A stretch of DNA of 64,000 nt from Prescottella defluvii (lineage in GTDB: Bacteria; Actinomycetota; Actinomycetes; Mycobacteriales; Mycobacteriaceae). The stretch spans positions 3,968,001 to 4,032,000 of the forward strand of contig CP121458.1 of NCBI GenBank assembly GCA_029690005.1, given 5' to 3'. Below the pieces are notes generated by a model. The model saw nothing but the letters and a program-made list of their open reading frames with translations, was not told where the DNA came from and searched no databases. Positions 22,277 to 30,918 of the stretch are shown in pieces (position 1 is the stretch's first letter; every line of letters begins with the position of its first letter). The translations under genes and the position numbers were made by a program.

Positions 22277-24100
22277 CCGCCGACCCGTTCGACGTCCCGG
22301 ACGACGAGCTGGCGGCCGACGGCATTCCGAGCCGCGCCGCTACGCCCCAGGACGACGTGCCCGCGGATTACGTCAGGGGCGACTACGTCGCAGCCATGTC
22401 CGGGCGGGACCCGACGCCGAGCTGGGCGAGGTGCCCGACCCCGACACGATCAAGGCGGTCCGCAGATTCTGCCGTCAGTACGACCTCGACCCGCCGGAGA
22501 CGCTGCGCGACTGCCCGACGCTCCCGGTCGGCATCGTCGAGCATGTCCTCGGCTACGTCCCAACCCGGCAGGAGGTCGCCGAGGACGCCGCCAACCACGG
22601 CGAGGACGACCCGCACGACGTCGCGGCCCGGCTGATCGCCGAGCACGCGGCTCGGCGTCGGGAGCGTGCCCGCGAGCGGGACGCCGGCAAGGCGGCCGAG
22701 AAGCAGCTGCGCCAGCACTCCACGTCGATCGACCCGGCGCGCTGTTCACCGCCGCGATCATCGAGCAGTACGCACGGGACGAGCCGGCCGCGGCCGAGTG
22801 GGCGCAGCTGGCCGTCGAGCAGATGCGCCACGAGAACAACATGGCTCGGCTACCGGGACCGAGCCGTGACCGCAGGGCGCCGAGGCTCGGGTACACCGCG
22901 ATCGAGTTGGTGCAGCGGTTCGGGGTGCCGCCGGAGCAGGTCGCCGCGCTACCGCCCGCGACGCAATCGGACCTGGCCGAGGCGGTCCGCCGCTACGGCA
23001 CCGAACGCCGCGCCGAGCAGAACGCCGAGCAGCGCGGCGCCAAGCTGATCGAGGCCGAGCAGGCCGCCGGCGAGATCGAGCTGCCCGAACGGATCAACCT
23101 GGCCGAGTTCGTCCCGCCGGACGACCCGTGGCTGATCGACGAGCTGATGCGCCGCGAGTCCACCCTCGGGTTGTTCGCGCAGTTCAAGGCGGGCAAGACG
23201 ACCGCCGTCCGCGAGATCGTCCGGTCGCTGCTCGACGGCGACAAGGTGTTCGGCCGGTTCCCTGTCAACGTGCCACCGGGCACCGAGGTCGCGCTGATCG
23301 ACTCCGAGATGCCGCTGGAAAACCTCAAGGAGGAGTACGACAAGTCAGGCACGCTCGAACTGGGCCGGCTGAACCTGCGTTCGATCAGGGGCGTCGAACG
23401 CAGCTTCGACGTCCGGGTGCGCGCGGTGCGGGAGCGGTGGGCGCAGCAGATCGCACCGGGGTCGGTGATCGTGTTCGACTGCCTGTACTCGGTCCTCGCC
23501 GCGCTCGGAATCAGCGAGAACGACGACACGGTGGCCGCGGTGCTGCTCGGGCTGCGCGCACTGGCGACCGAGTGCCAGGCGCTCGGGACGATCGTGGTGC
23601 ATCACCTCGGCAAGGACGACGAGCGCGGCGCACGCGGACACAGCTCGATCGAAGGCTTCGCCGACGTGCTGTGCCGTATCCGCCTCGACGGCCCGCTCGG
23701 CTCGGACGCCGAACGCACCTTCACCGCATACGGACGCGGCGTGGACGTCGAGCAGGGAGTGCTCGTGCTCGGTGAGGATCACCACCTGACGCTCGAGAGC
23801 CGGGCCGACAAGAAGGCCGCGGCTAAGTCGCACGCACACGACGCCGACGACGCGGCGGTGCTCGCCGCGCTGCGGGCACAGCCCGGACTCAGCGGTTCGG
23901 CATTGAGGGACGCCGCCGGGTTGCCGCCGAAGCGCGCCTACGCCGCGTGCAAGCGACTGGAGGAGCGCGGCGTCGTCGAGAACCGAGGGTCGGGCACCCG
24001 CCCGGAGTGGCACGCAGCAGCGTCCGAAACGCGGCCCGGAGACCCCTTTGCGTCGGTCGCCGACCTCGTCTCGGACACCGCTCGAACGGACCTCCGATGA
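22273..24100 (+). CDS. RepA-like AAA ATPase/helicase of the element (frameshifted)
   Basis: The C-terminal half (from about 23040) is a RecA-fold ATPase of the RepA/AAA_25 kind. It has a Walker A in GLFAQFKAGKTTAVREIV, a Walker B in SVIVFDCLYSV, the conserved VVHHLGKDDERGARGHSSI loop, and a C-terminal winged helix (LSGSALRDAAGLPPKRAYAA). Such proteins are replicative hexameric helicases in plasmids and satellites. The N-terminal half (PDPDTIKAVRRFCRQYDLDP) I do not recognise. Frames change near 22410 and 22735, with a possible compensating pair near 22850-22885; two separate genes cannot be excluded. The stop overlaps an ATG (ATGA). Confidence 0.75.
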
Positions 24101-24106
24101 CCACGA

Positions 24107-24354
24107 CCTCGGCCGAACTCGGTGGCCGAAGTGAAACCGCAGCTCAGACCATGTTTGTCCACTTTGCCCATTTCTTCGATCCGGCTATCTCGGCCACCTC
24201 GGCCAACCTCGGACGGCTAGACGCGGCCGAAGTGACGACGCAGGTCACAGCCTGTTTCTCGATCACCTCGGCCCACCTCGGCCACTTTTCCAGCGATCCG
24301 CGGCGAGAGACCTCGGCACCTCGGCCTCGTCCCTATAAGGACGAGGCCGAGGTG
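24107..24354. repeat. Cluster of CACCTCGGCC-type repeats, possible replication origin
   Basis: Within 250 bp the decamer CACCTCGGCC occurs at 24195, 24264, 24274 and 24317, with an inverted copy at 24345. The variant CACTTCGGCC occurs inverted at 24124 and 24225. Partial copies lie at 24107, 24189, 24207 and 24311. Spacing inside sub-groups is 9-10 bp. The last two copies form a perfect 16-bp inverted repeat (24317-24332 / 24339-24354) around CTATAA. The cluster directly follows the RepA-like gene, the classical position of iterons. Confidence 0.65.
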
Positions 24355-24409
24355 ACAGGACTCGGTCACGGTCCTACGAGCCCCTTCGACGGAGGAGGAA
24401 TTACACCGA

Positions 24410-24597
24410 TGGAATCCGTTTCTGCGACCGCCCGGCCGAGCATCTTCGGACCGCTCACCGACCGGCGTCTGCCCGGCAGCTGCGACGACTGCGACAGCTT
24501 CGACGCGGTGTCCGAGACCGAGCCGCGCCAGTACGTCCTGACCACTCACCACGACCCGACGTGCCCGTGGCTGCGTGCCCGGCTGCGCCCGAAGTAG
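24410..24597 (+). CDS. Small Cys-containing protein of the element
   Basis: 62-aa protein starting MESVSATARPSIFGPLTDRR, with SCDDCDSFDAV and a later HHDPTCPW. The Cys-x-x-Cys plus His/Cys set suggests a small zinc-binding fold. The start is set by an excellent GGAGGAGGAA ribosome site. The same frame is open back to an ATG at 24097, but that stretch is the repeat cluster, so the short form is preferred. No family recognised. Confidence 0.6.
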
Positions 24598-24610
24598 GAC
24601 CAGCTCGGCC

Positions 24611-24642
24611 CGTCTCCCGCTCCGACGGCCTCACGGGAGACG
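24611..24642 (+). terminator. Hairpin between two small element genes
   Basis: Arms 24611-24619 and 24634-24642 are perfect 9-bp complements with a 14-nt loop. It could attenuate transcription between 24597 and 24694. Confidence 0.4.
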
Positions 24643-24693
24643 AGCCGTGCCCCACCGACCGAGATCGACGACGACGAATCGAGAGGCCCCACG

Positions 24694-25002
24694 ATGACCA
24701 GTCCCACGACCGCCGACCCGTTCACCGCTCCCGGCCCGCTCGTGAAGCGGTACCGGTGGTGCGGCTGCGGCGGCAACCACCCGACCTACCGCTCGTGGGC
24801 GGTGTGCGCGTGGCCGAGCGCCGCGTGGATCACCGGAGACGGCCGCTACGCCGTCGTGGCGCGGTGTCGCCGCGGTGCGCTGACGGTCACCCTGCACGCC
24901 GCCCTGACGGCCGCACAGGCCGCGTTCGACCGTGTCGGGCGTACCGGCTGCGGCGGCGTCTGCTGCGGCCGGCACGACCTGATCCAGATCGTCCACCCGT
25001 AA
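24694..25002 (+). CDS. Cys-rich hypothetical protein of the element
   Basis: 102-aa protein with RYRWCGCGGNHPTYRSWAVC near the N-terminus and GRTGCGGVCCGRHDLIQIVH at the C-terminus, giving about eight Cys plus several His. This looks like a compact metal-binding or structural-zinc protein. A GAGAGG lies 8 nt before the ATG. I do not recognise the family; the position between the origin-like repeats and the terminase-like gene suggests a role in replication, regulation or phage interaction. Confidence 0.6.
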   Translation: MTSPTTADPFTAPGPLVKRYRWCGCGGNHPTYRSWAVCAWPSAAWITGDGRYAVVARCRRGALTVTLHAALTAAQAAFDRVGRTGCGGVCCGRHDLIQIVHP

Positions 25003-25047
25003 CTCAACACACGAGCACTCAACGATCACCGACCCGAGGAGGTCACC

Positions 25048-25557
25048 ATGTCCCGACCCGGACCCGCCGCCACGGCACAGCTCGACGAACGGCTGCGACA
25101 GCAGCGATGCCTCGAGCTGCGATTGCAGGGCAAGACGTTGCAGGAGATCGCCGACGCCGAGGGATACGCCGACCGGAGCGGTCCGCACCGTGCGATCCAG
25201 AGCCTGCTCGGCCGCGTCGAGACCGAAAAGGTTTCCGACTACCGCGAACTCGAATCCGCCCGTCTGGACGCACTCCAGTCCGCGCACTGGCCCGCCGCGA
25301 TCAGCGGCGACGTCAAGTCCGCCGACTTCGTCCTGCGTGTCTCGGCGCGGCGGTCGAAGCTGCTCGGCCTCGACGTGCCCGAGAAGGTGATCGTCGCCGA
25401 GGCAACCGCGATGCCCGACGAGGAGTACGCCGCCACCCTGGTCGGTCTCATGCGTGAGATCGGGGTGCAGCCGCCGGCCGAGTTGGACCGCTCCCACGAC
25501 ATCGACACCGACGACTGGTGCAACATCGGCACCGAGACCGAGAGGACCAGGCAGTGA
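25048..25557 (+). CDS. Terminase-small-subunit-like / HTH DNA-binding protein
   Basis: 169-aa protein. Residues 12-60 form an HTH of the kind LRLQGKTLQEIADAEGYADR. Residues 75-110 (ARLDALQSAHWPAAISGDVK, then VLRVSARRSKLLGLD) resemble a block common in actinobacteriophage small terminase subunits. That subunit recognises the packaging site for the large-subunit motor. No large subunit, portal or capsid gene is present, so if correct this would redirect a helper phage's packaging. The ATG has GAGGAGGT upstream. It could also be a generic HTH regulator. Confidence 0.55.
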   Translation: MSRPGPAATAQLDERLRQQRCLELRLQGKTLQEIADAEGYADRSGPHRAIQSLLGRVETEKVSDYRELESARLDALQSAHWPAAISGDVKSADFVLRVSARRSKLLGLDVPEKVIVAEATAMPDEEYAATLVGLMREIGVQPPAELDRSHDIDTDDWCNIGTETERTRQ

Positions 25558-26222
25558 CCACGACCGAACCGCAGCTGCGCCCGCACGACGTCCGCGGATT
25601 GAGCCTGCCCGACCTCGACACGTTCTCGGTCGTCGAGCGGCTGGCCGCGATCCTCGGCGACGCCGACGAGAGCACGCGCGCGATCCTGTCCGACCTCGGC
25701 CGCATGGCGGTCCACGACGACCGCGACGGTGATGCCGCCGCGGCCGTCTACCGGTCACTGCTCGACGCGCTGCACGAACTGGAGGCGGCCGCCCGCCGGG
25801 TGCGCCGCGAGATCACCAAGGCAGAGAACGGCCGGCAGGCACTCCACGCGCTGATCGCGCGCCGTGACGCCGAGGCCGAGCAGGCCGCCGCCGACGCCGA
25901 GCAGCGCCGCCGGGAGGAGGCCGCGCAGCGGCAGCGGCTCGACGACCGGATCGCGCGGGCGAAGCTGTGCGCGCAGCAGCACGGTCTGACGCTCGAGGAG
26001 GTGCGCAACTACGACACGGTCGATAGCCCGAGCATGTGGCGTCTGACGACCGACAACAACGGCAACCGGTTCCTGCCCGGACCGTTCGACGAAGCCGCGT
26101 GGAGGCAGGTCGAGACCATCCTTCGTAGCGCACAGACGATGTACTACGTGCCGGGCGGTAGCGGCACCATCGGCCGGATCGAGAAGTGGCTCGAACACCA
26201 TTGCCCGCCGTTCAAGCCCTGA
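25554..26222 (+). CDS. Coiled-coil hypothetical protein of the element
   Basis: 222-aa protein whose GTG overlaps the preceding stop (GTGA), so it is translationally coupled to the terminase-like gene. Residues about 60-150 are a long Ala/Arg/Glu-rich coiled coil (e.g. AEQAAADAEQRRREEAAQRQ). The C-terminal 70 residues are globular and aromatic (SPSMWRLTTDNNGNRFLPGP). No family recognised. It ends the plus-strand gene set. Confidence 0.65.
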   Translation: MTTTEPQLRPHDVRGLSLPDLDTFSVVERLAAILGDADESTRAILSDLGRMAVHDDRDGDAAAAVYRSLLDALHELEAAARRVRREITKAENGRQALHALIARRDAEAEQAAADAEQRRREEAAQRQRLDDRIARAKLCAQQHGLTLEEVRNYDTVDSPSMWRLTTDNNGNRFLPGPFDEAAWRQVETILRSAQTMYYVPGGSGTIGRIEKWLEHHCPPFKP

Positions 26223-26238
26223 CCACCGACCACACGAA

Positions 26239-26271
26239 GACGACGGCCGAGCATCCCGCTCGGCCGTCGTC
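26239..26271. terminator. Perfect 13-bp hairpin between convergent element modules
   Basis: Arms 26239-26251 and 26259-26271 with a 7-nt loop. It lies between the end of the plus-strand gene set (26222) and the end of the minus-strand cargo (26287) and can stop both. Confidence 0.75.
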
Positions 26272-26286
26272 ATTGCTTCGCCTCCC

Positions 26287-27287
26287 CTAGCCCTTGCCCG
26301 GTCCGGGCGCCCATTGACTGGGGTCGATCCCACCCAATTCTTCGAGCACACGAGGCATTGCAAGGCAGGTATAGGCATCACCGTTGGGCAGTCGGCCCCA
26401 GCCGTGGTCGAGTTCCCCACGACCGTGTGCCAAGACCAGATCGTTCACATCGGACGCGAGATGCGCGTGGTTGCAGCGAGCACGCAGGTCTACGTAGAGC
26501 TGCGCCGGACCACCACTCGGGCAAACGAGCACTGCACAAGAGATGTCTCGATCGACTTGCGGCCGCTCGTCCCAAGGACGAAGCACGCCAGTGAATCCCG
26601 GGATCACAAACTCCCGTTCGGTACGCCGTCGGAGCCCATTGAACTCCGTCGACATCCGGGTGCCGTCAGAAGCGGCATTCACCATCCAGCCGAAGGGCTC
26701 AGATTCCGCCTGACTCCCCGAGATGGCCCACGGGGACATACCACTCGGAGGTACCTCAAGCGACGCCAACGCACCGTCGTCGAATGGCATCGGTACCGCG
26801 ATGACCGCGACCTTTCCCCGTTCTTACGGTCAAGGAGCGCAACTACTCCGTCATCTAGCCCCGAGGGCAACTCAACGTCAGCGTCGGCGCTCGCAAGGAT
26901 CATCACTCCGATCGCGTTGCCTGAGCTTGGGGCCGGGATCACTATTGGTGCCTCATCCGACGGTGCAACTGTGTCAAGCTCGCTCTCGGGAAACACGATC
27001 GTGTACATGGGAAGCCACCCGGGGAACATCTCCGTTTGGCTGAGTTCCCACCTCAACGGGGCATGACGATCACCCGGACGGAGGGCATCACGTACCGCCT
27101 GCGATAGCCCGTACTGCCCCCAGCCGTCCTTGTGCAGGCTGATCTTGAAATCCACGATCTGAGTCCGTGGCGCAAGATACACGTCGTCCGTCGGCTTCTT
27201 TCCTTCCTGGCCCGTCCACACTCGCCATTCACTCGAACGCCGTCCATCGGTCGAAACGACGACAAACCGGCACACCGTTGTAGCCAC
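26287..27287 (-). CDS. Cargo protein of unknown function (one frameshift)
   Basis: About 333 aa after joining frames at about 26800. The N-terminus reads TTVCRFVVVSTDGRRSSEWR, then DDVYLAPRTQIVDFKISLHK, a beta-rich look with many Trp, followed by WGQYGLSQAVRDAL. The C-terminal part contains SCAVLVCPSGGPAQLYVDLR and ends DPSQWAPGPGKG. No signal peptide, membrane segment or nucleotide-binding motif is visible. Base composition looks lower in GC than its neighbours, suggesting separate origin. The GTG at 27287 has GGAGGGGAT upstream. It follows the gene at 27321-28055 by 33 nt in the same direction, so the two are probably co-transcribed. Confidence 0.6.
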
Positions 27288-27320
27288 CCTCGATCCCCTC
27301 CATCTCGATCTAACGAATTG

Positions 27321-28055
27321 TCAATCTCCGTACCGCGCCAACCGCTGCCGGAACTTCCTCGGGTAGTAGCGCCACCACGGCAGTTCCGCCTCGATCGTGG
27401 AGACATACCCGGTTCCCTCCCGCACCGCGCGCTTGCGGAACCTGCGGACCGTCCGCCGACTGAGGTCGTGATCGGGCTGCACCGGGTTGTCGAGTCCGTG
27501 CCGTGCGGTGAGCAGCTGTGTCTGCCCGGACAGGTATTTCAGGGCGTCCACCATCTGGTCGGCATAGTGCGAGAACGGGTCGTCGATCTGCTGGGGACCT
27601 TGGCCCGACGGTCGACCTTCGTCCGTGGCGCACCGCCACGCGACTTTCCCAACTCGTCAATCCGCCCAAGGGCGGTGTGGATCTTCACCTGCCGCGTGAG
27701 TCAGACGCACGCGCTCGACCCGCCGGGCGAGTTCCACGGACTCACGGTCGAAGTCGTCGAGTGCCACCTCGTAGTCCGCCCTGAACGCCGTGTTGCCCTC
27801 AGCCGTCGATCGGTCCGCCGCGGCGATCACGGACGCGAGCGCGTCCAAGCTGTTCGGCCAGGTCCACCGACTCGCCAGGACGTCGGCGACCGCTTCGCGG
27901 AGCTGGTCCTCTTGCCGTTCGATGGATGCCTCGCGGTGGTTGCTGCGCTGGACGCGGGCCGTCAGCAACGCGCCCGAGAGCGCGGCGCACGCACTGACTG
28001 CCGCCGCACCGCCCGGCGTCTTCAACACCTCGACGATCCACGACCCAAGACTCAC
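27321..28055 (-). CDS. Membrane-anchored cargo protein of unknown function (frameshifted)
   Basis: The N-terminus has one hydrophobic segment (AAAVSACAALSGALLTARV) preceded by SLGSWIVEVLKTPGG. A charged helical region follows (REASIERQEDQLREAVADVL), then, after frameshifts near 27690 and 27610, a soluble part with HYADQMVDALKYLSGQTQLL and a basic C-terminus ending YYPRKFRQRLARYGD. Total length is about 245 aa. The GTG at 28055 is the best start, preceded by GGTGGGGG. No family recognised. With the next gene it forms a two-gene cargo at the attR end. Confidence 0.55.
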
Positions 28056-28109
28056 GCTGCCCCCACCGCCGTCCGAAACGCAGAAATCGCCCCTCAACGA
28101 GGGGCGACT

Positions 28110-28139
28110 TTGCACGCTATTTGCACGAACCCGTGCAAC
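28110..28139. repeat. Right integrase arm-type sites
   Basis: TTGCACG occurs at 28110-28116 and 28121-28127, again 11 bp apart, and inverted with one more matching base (CGTGCAAC) at 28132-28139. These match the three GTTGCACG sites at the left end. Confidence 0.65.
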
Positions 28140-28165
28140 AGGCCAGGGAAGCACTCCCTGGCCTG
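28139..28165 (-). terminator. Perfect 11-bp hairpin just inside attR
   Basis: Arms 28139-28149 and 28155-28165 with a 5-nt loop. It lies 13 nt beyond the tRNA-Val 3' end and can replace the terminator displaced to 20223-20259 by integration. Confidence 0.65.
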
Positions 28166-28176
28166 CATTTTCTTCT

Positions 28177-28201
28177 GTGGTCCCGGCTGGGATCGAACCA
28201 G
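28177..28201. repeat. attR core, 25-bp direct repeat in tRNA-Val
   Basis: Identical to the left copy at 20264-20288. It covers the T-loop, T-stem 3' side and acceptor 3' strand of the tRNA, the usual crossover site for tyrosine integrases. Confidence 0.9.
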
Positions 28202-28249
28202 CGACCTCCCCGGTGTGAACGGGACGCTCTTCCACTGAGCCACGGGACC
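28178..28249 (-). tRNA. tRNA-Val(CAC)
   Basis: 72 nt on the minus strand. Acceptor strands GGTCCCG and CGGGACC pair fully. The anticodon loop reads TTCACAC with anticodon CAC. The T-arm GGTTCGATCCC is standard. CCA is not encoded. The gene stays intact because the element brings the same 3' end. Confidence 0.95.
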
Positions 28250-28680
28250 GAACCGCGCTGAATGCTCGCGGTCGAACGAGACGAAACACTAACACGCACT
28301 CGCGCCGAACACGAATCCCCTGGTTGTCATTCGTTTCGACGTCGCCGGCGGCGCCTCGATCCGACTCGGAACAGCGCCCGGGACCCCAGCCTCGCGCATC
28401 CCCGGCCGCCTGTTCGCGCGTACGCGCTCGTACGTGCGCGCTTGCGCGGACAATCTCCAGGCACCCCCTGCGCGAGCACTCGGTCCACACTCACCGCCCC
28501 GCGCCCGCTTCTCGGCGGCCCGTCCCGCACAGACTCCCCAGAACCCTCGACCGCGAACCCCTCCGATGGGCCACGGACGAAGGAGTTCGACGCGACAGGT
28601 CGGTTATCGCCGGGATTCGCCACGGAAACACCCTCGTAGGGGACCCCGAAGAACCCCGTTTTCGGCCCTGACCTGCCGAT
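28250..28680. other. Intergenic region with no supported gene
   Basis: Open frames here on both strands have no ribosome sites, no recognisable domains and Arg/Pro-rich translations typical of GC-rich noise. A patch of alternating purine-pyrimidine (CGCGCGTACGCGCTCGTACG, about 28414-28433, followed by TGCGCGC) could adopt left-handed DNA but has no evident role. Confidence 0.6.
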
Positions 28681-28710
28681 TTGTGCCTTTCTCAAATGGT
28701 CCGCTAATGT
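28681..28710 (+). promoter_or_regulatory. Probable promoter of the tRNA cluster
   Basis: TTGTGC at 28681-28686 and TAATGT at 28705-28710 are separated by 18 bp, a good match to a primary-sigma promoter. The region is AT-rich relative to its surroundings and lies 77 nt before the first tRNA. Confidence 0.55.
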
Positions 28711-28787
28711 TCTCACCGCACCGGGAAAGCGGAAACGCCGAAACGGAGCGGCACCGGAGAGGCCGAAACGCCCCGCCGGAGCGAAAT

Positions 28788-28860
28788 GCGGATGTAGCGC
28801 AGCTGGTAGCGCATCACCTTGCCAAGGTGAGGGTCGCGGGTTCGAATCCCGTCATCCGCT
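28788..28860 (+). tRNA. tRNA-Gly(GCC), copy 1
   Basis: 73 nt; acceptor GCGGATG pairs with CATCCGC; anticodon loop TTGCCAA with GCC; T-arm GGGTTCGAATCCC. Identical in sequence to the copy at 29077-29149. CCA is not encoded in this copy. Confidence 0.96.
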
Positions 28861-28885
28861 CGAGAGGTTGGACTCGACCTTTTAT

Positions 28886-28956
28886 GGTGGAGTGGCCGAG
28901 TGGTGAGGCAACGGCCTGCAAAGCCGTGCACACGGGTTCGATTCCCGTCTCCACCT
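28886..28956 (+). tRNA. tRNA-Cys(GCA)
   Basis: 71 nt; acceptor GGTGGAG pairs with CTCCACC; anticodon loop CTGCAAA with GCA; T-arm GGGTTCGATTCCC. It is the only tRNA of the cluster not duplicated downstream. Confidence 0.95.
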
Positions 28957-28957
28957 C

Positions 28958-29032
28958 GCGCGATTAGCTCAGCGGGAGAGCGCTTCCCTGACACGGAAGA
29001 GGTCACTGGTTCAATCCCAGTATCGCGCACCA
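28958..29032 (+). tRNA. tRNA-Val(GAC), copy 1, CCA encoded
   Basis: 75 nt including CCA. Acceptor GCGCGAT pairs with ATCGCGC; anticodon loop CTGACAC with GAC; T-arm TGGTTCAATCCCA. Identical to 29217-29291. Only one nucleotide separates it from tRNA-Cys. Confidence 0.95.
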
Positions 29033-29076
29033 AGTTTCGAGGCAGTATGCTGCTGAGGAGCTTGAGTGTTACACAT

Positions 29077-29149
29077 GCGGATGTAGCGCAGCTGGTAGCG
29101 CATCACCTTGCCAAGGTGAGGGTCGCGGGTTCGAATCCCGTCATCCGCT
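29077..29149 (+). tRNA. tRNA-Gly(GCC), copy 2
   Basis: Identical over 73 nt to the copy at 28788-28860, but followed directly by CCA at 29150-29152. Confidence 0.96.
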
Positions 29150-29177
29150 CCACGATCGGCCCCTGTGGTCGATCAGG

Positions 29178-29201
29178 AAACCCCGAGGTATCTCGGGGTT
29201 T
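29178..29201 (+). terminator. Perfect 10-bp hairpin between tRNA-Gly and tRNA-Val
   Basis: Arms AAACCCCGAG (29178-29187) and CTCGGGGTTT (29192-29201) around a GTAT loop. It may reduce read-through into the last tRNA or mark a former cluster end. Confidence 0.55.
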
Positions 29202-29216
29202 CCGACTCGAAGGCCC

Positions 29217-29291
29217 GCGCGATTAGCTCAGCGGGAGAGCGCTTCCCTGACACGGAAGAGGTCACTGGTTCAATCCCAGTATCGCGCACCA
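29217..29291 (+). tRNA. tRNA-Val(GAC), copy 2, CCA encoded
   Basis: Identical over 75 nt to 28958-29032, including the encoded CCA. Last gene of the cluster. Confidence 0.95.
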
Positions 29292-29294
29292 CCG

Positions 29295-29328
29295 AGAAGA
29301 GGCACCTCCACACGGAGGTGCCTCTTCT
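29295..29328 (+). terminator. Perfect 15-bp hairpin ending the tRNA cluster
   Basis: Arms 29295-29309 and 29314-29328 with a 4-nt loop, 3 nt after the last tRNA, followed by TGCGTTTGCG. Confidence 0.85.
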
Positions 29329-29418
29329 TGCGTTTGCGGTCGGAGTCGTCCCGCCCGCCCAACTCGAACATGAGGGAATCCTCAGGTATCGTCGTCCTTG
29401 CCATCCCCCGATGGTGTT

Positions 29419-29456
29419 GAGCCCCAGCCATGACCCCCCATCCACGGCTGGGGCTC
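29419..29456 (-). terminator. Hairpin after the GH1 gene
   Basis: Perfect 11-bp arms 29419-29429 and 29446-29456 with a 16-nt loop, about 37 nt beyond the stop of the minus-strand beta-glucosidase. Confidence 0.55.
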
Positions 29457-29492
29457 ATTCAATTCCCCGGTTCGCGCGTCTTAGAACCCGCT

Positions 29493-30878
<1,386 letters not shown>

Positions 30879-30918
30879 GATGAGCAGTGAAGCAGAGAAC
30901 GCCACGAAACGGAGCTGA

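Larger units (their letters stand above)
20264..28201. mobile_element. Integrated element in tRNA-Val(CAC), about 7.9 kb
   Basis: The element is bounded by identical 25-bp repeats at 20264-20288 and 28177-28201. The right copy is the 3' end of an intact tRNA-Val gene. The integrase gene lies next to the left repeat and points inward. Plus-strand genes are integrase, excisionase-like protein, a small ORF, a RepA-like ATPase, two small Cys-rich proteins, a terminase-small-subunit-like protein and a coiled-coil protein. The right arm carries two minus-strand cargo genes. No structural phage genes or transfer genes are present. The best reading is a phage satellite or small replicating integrative element. 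Confidence 0.88.

Noticed and set aside
24097-24409. Open frame upstream of the 62-aa protein, starting at an ATG that overlaps the RepA-like stop
   Set aside because: The stretch coincides with the CACCTCGGCC repeat cluster and has low-complexity translation. A much better ribosome site lies at 24410, so only the short form was annotated.
28250-28787. Several open frames of 60-180 codons on both strands
   Set aside because: Arg/Pro-rich translations, no ribosome sites and no domains; typical open frames of GC-rich intergenic DNA.
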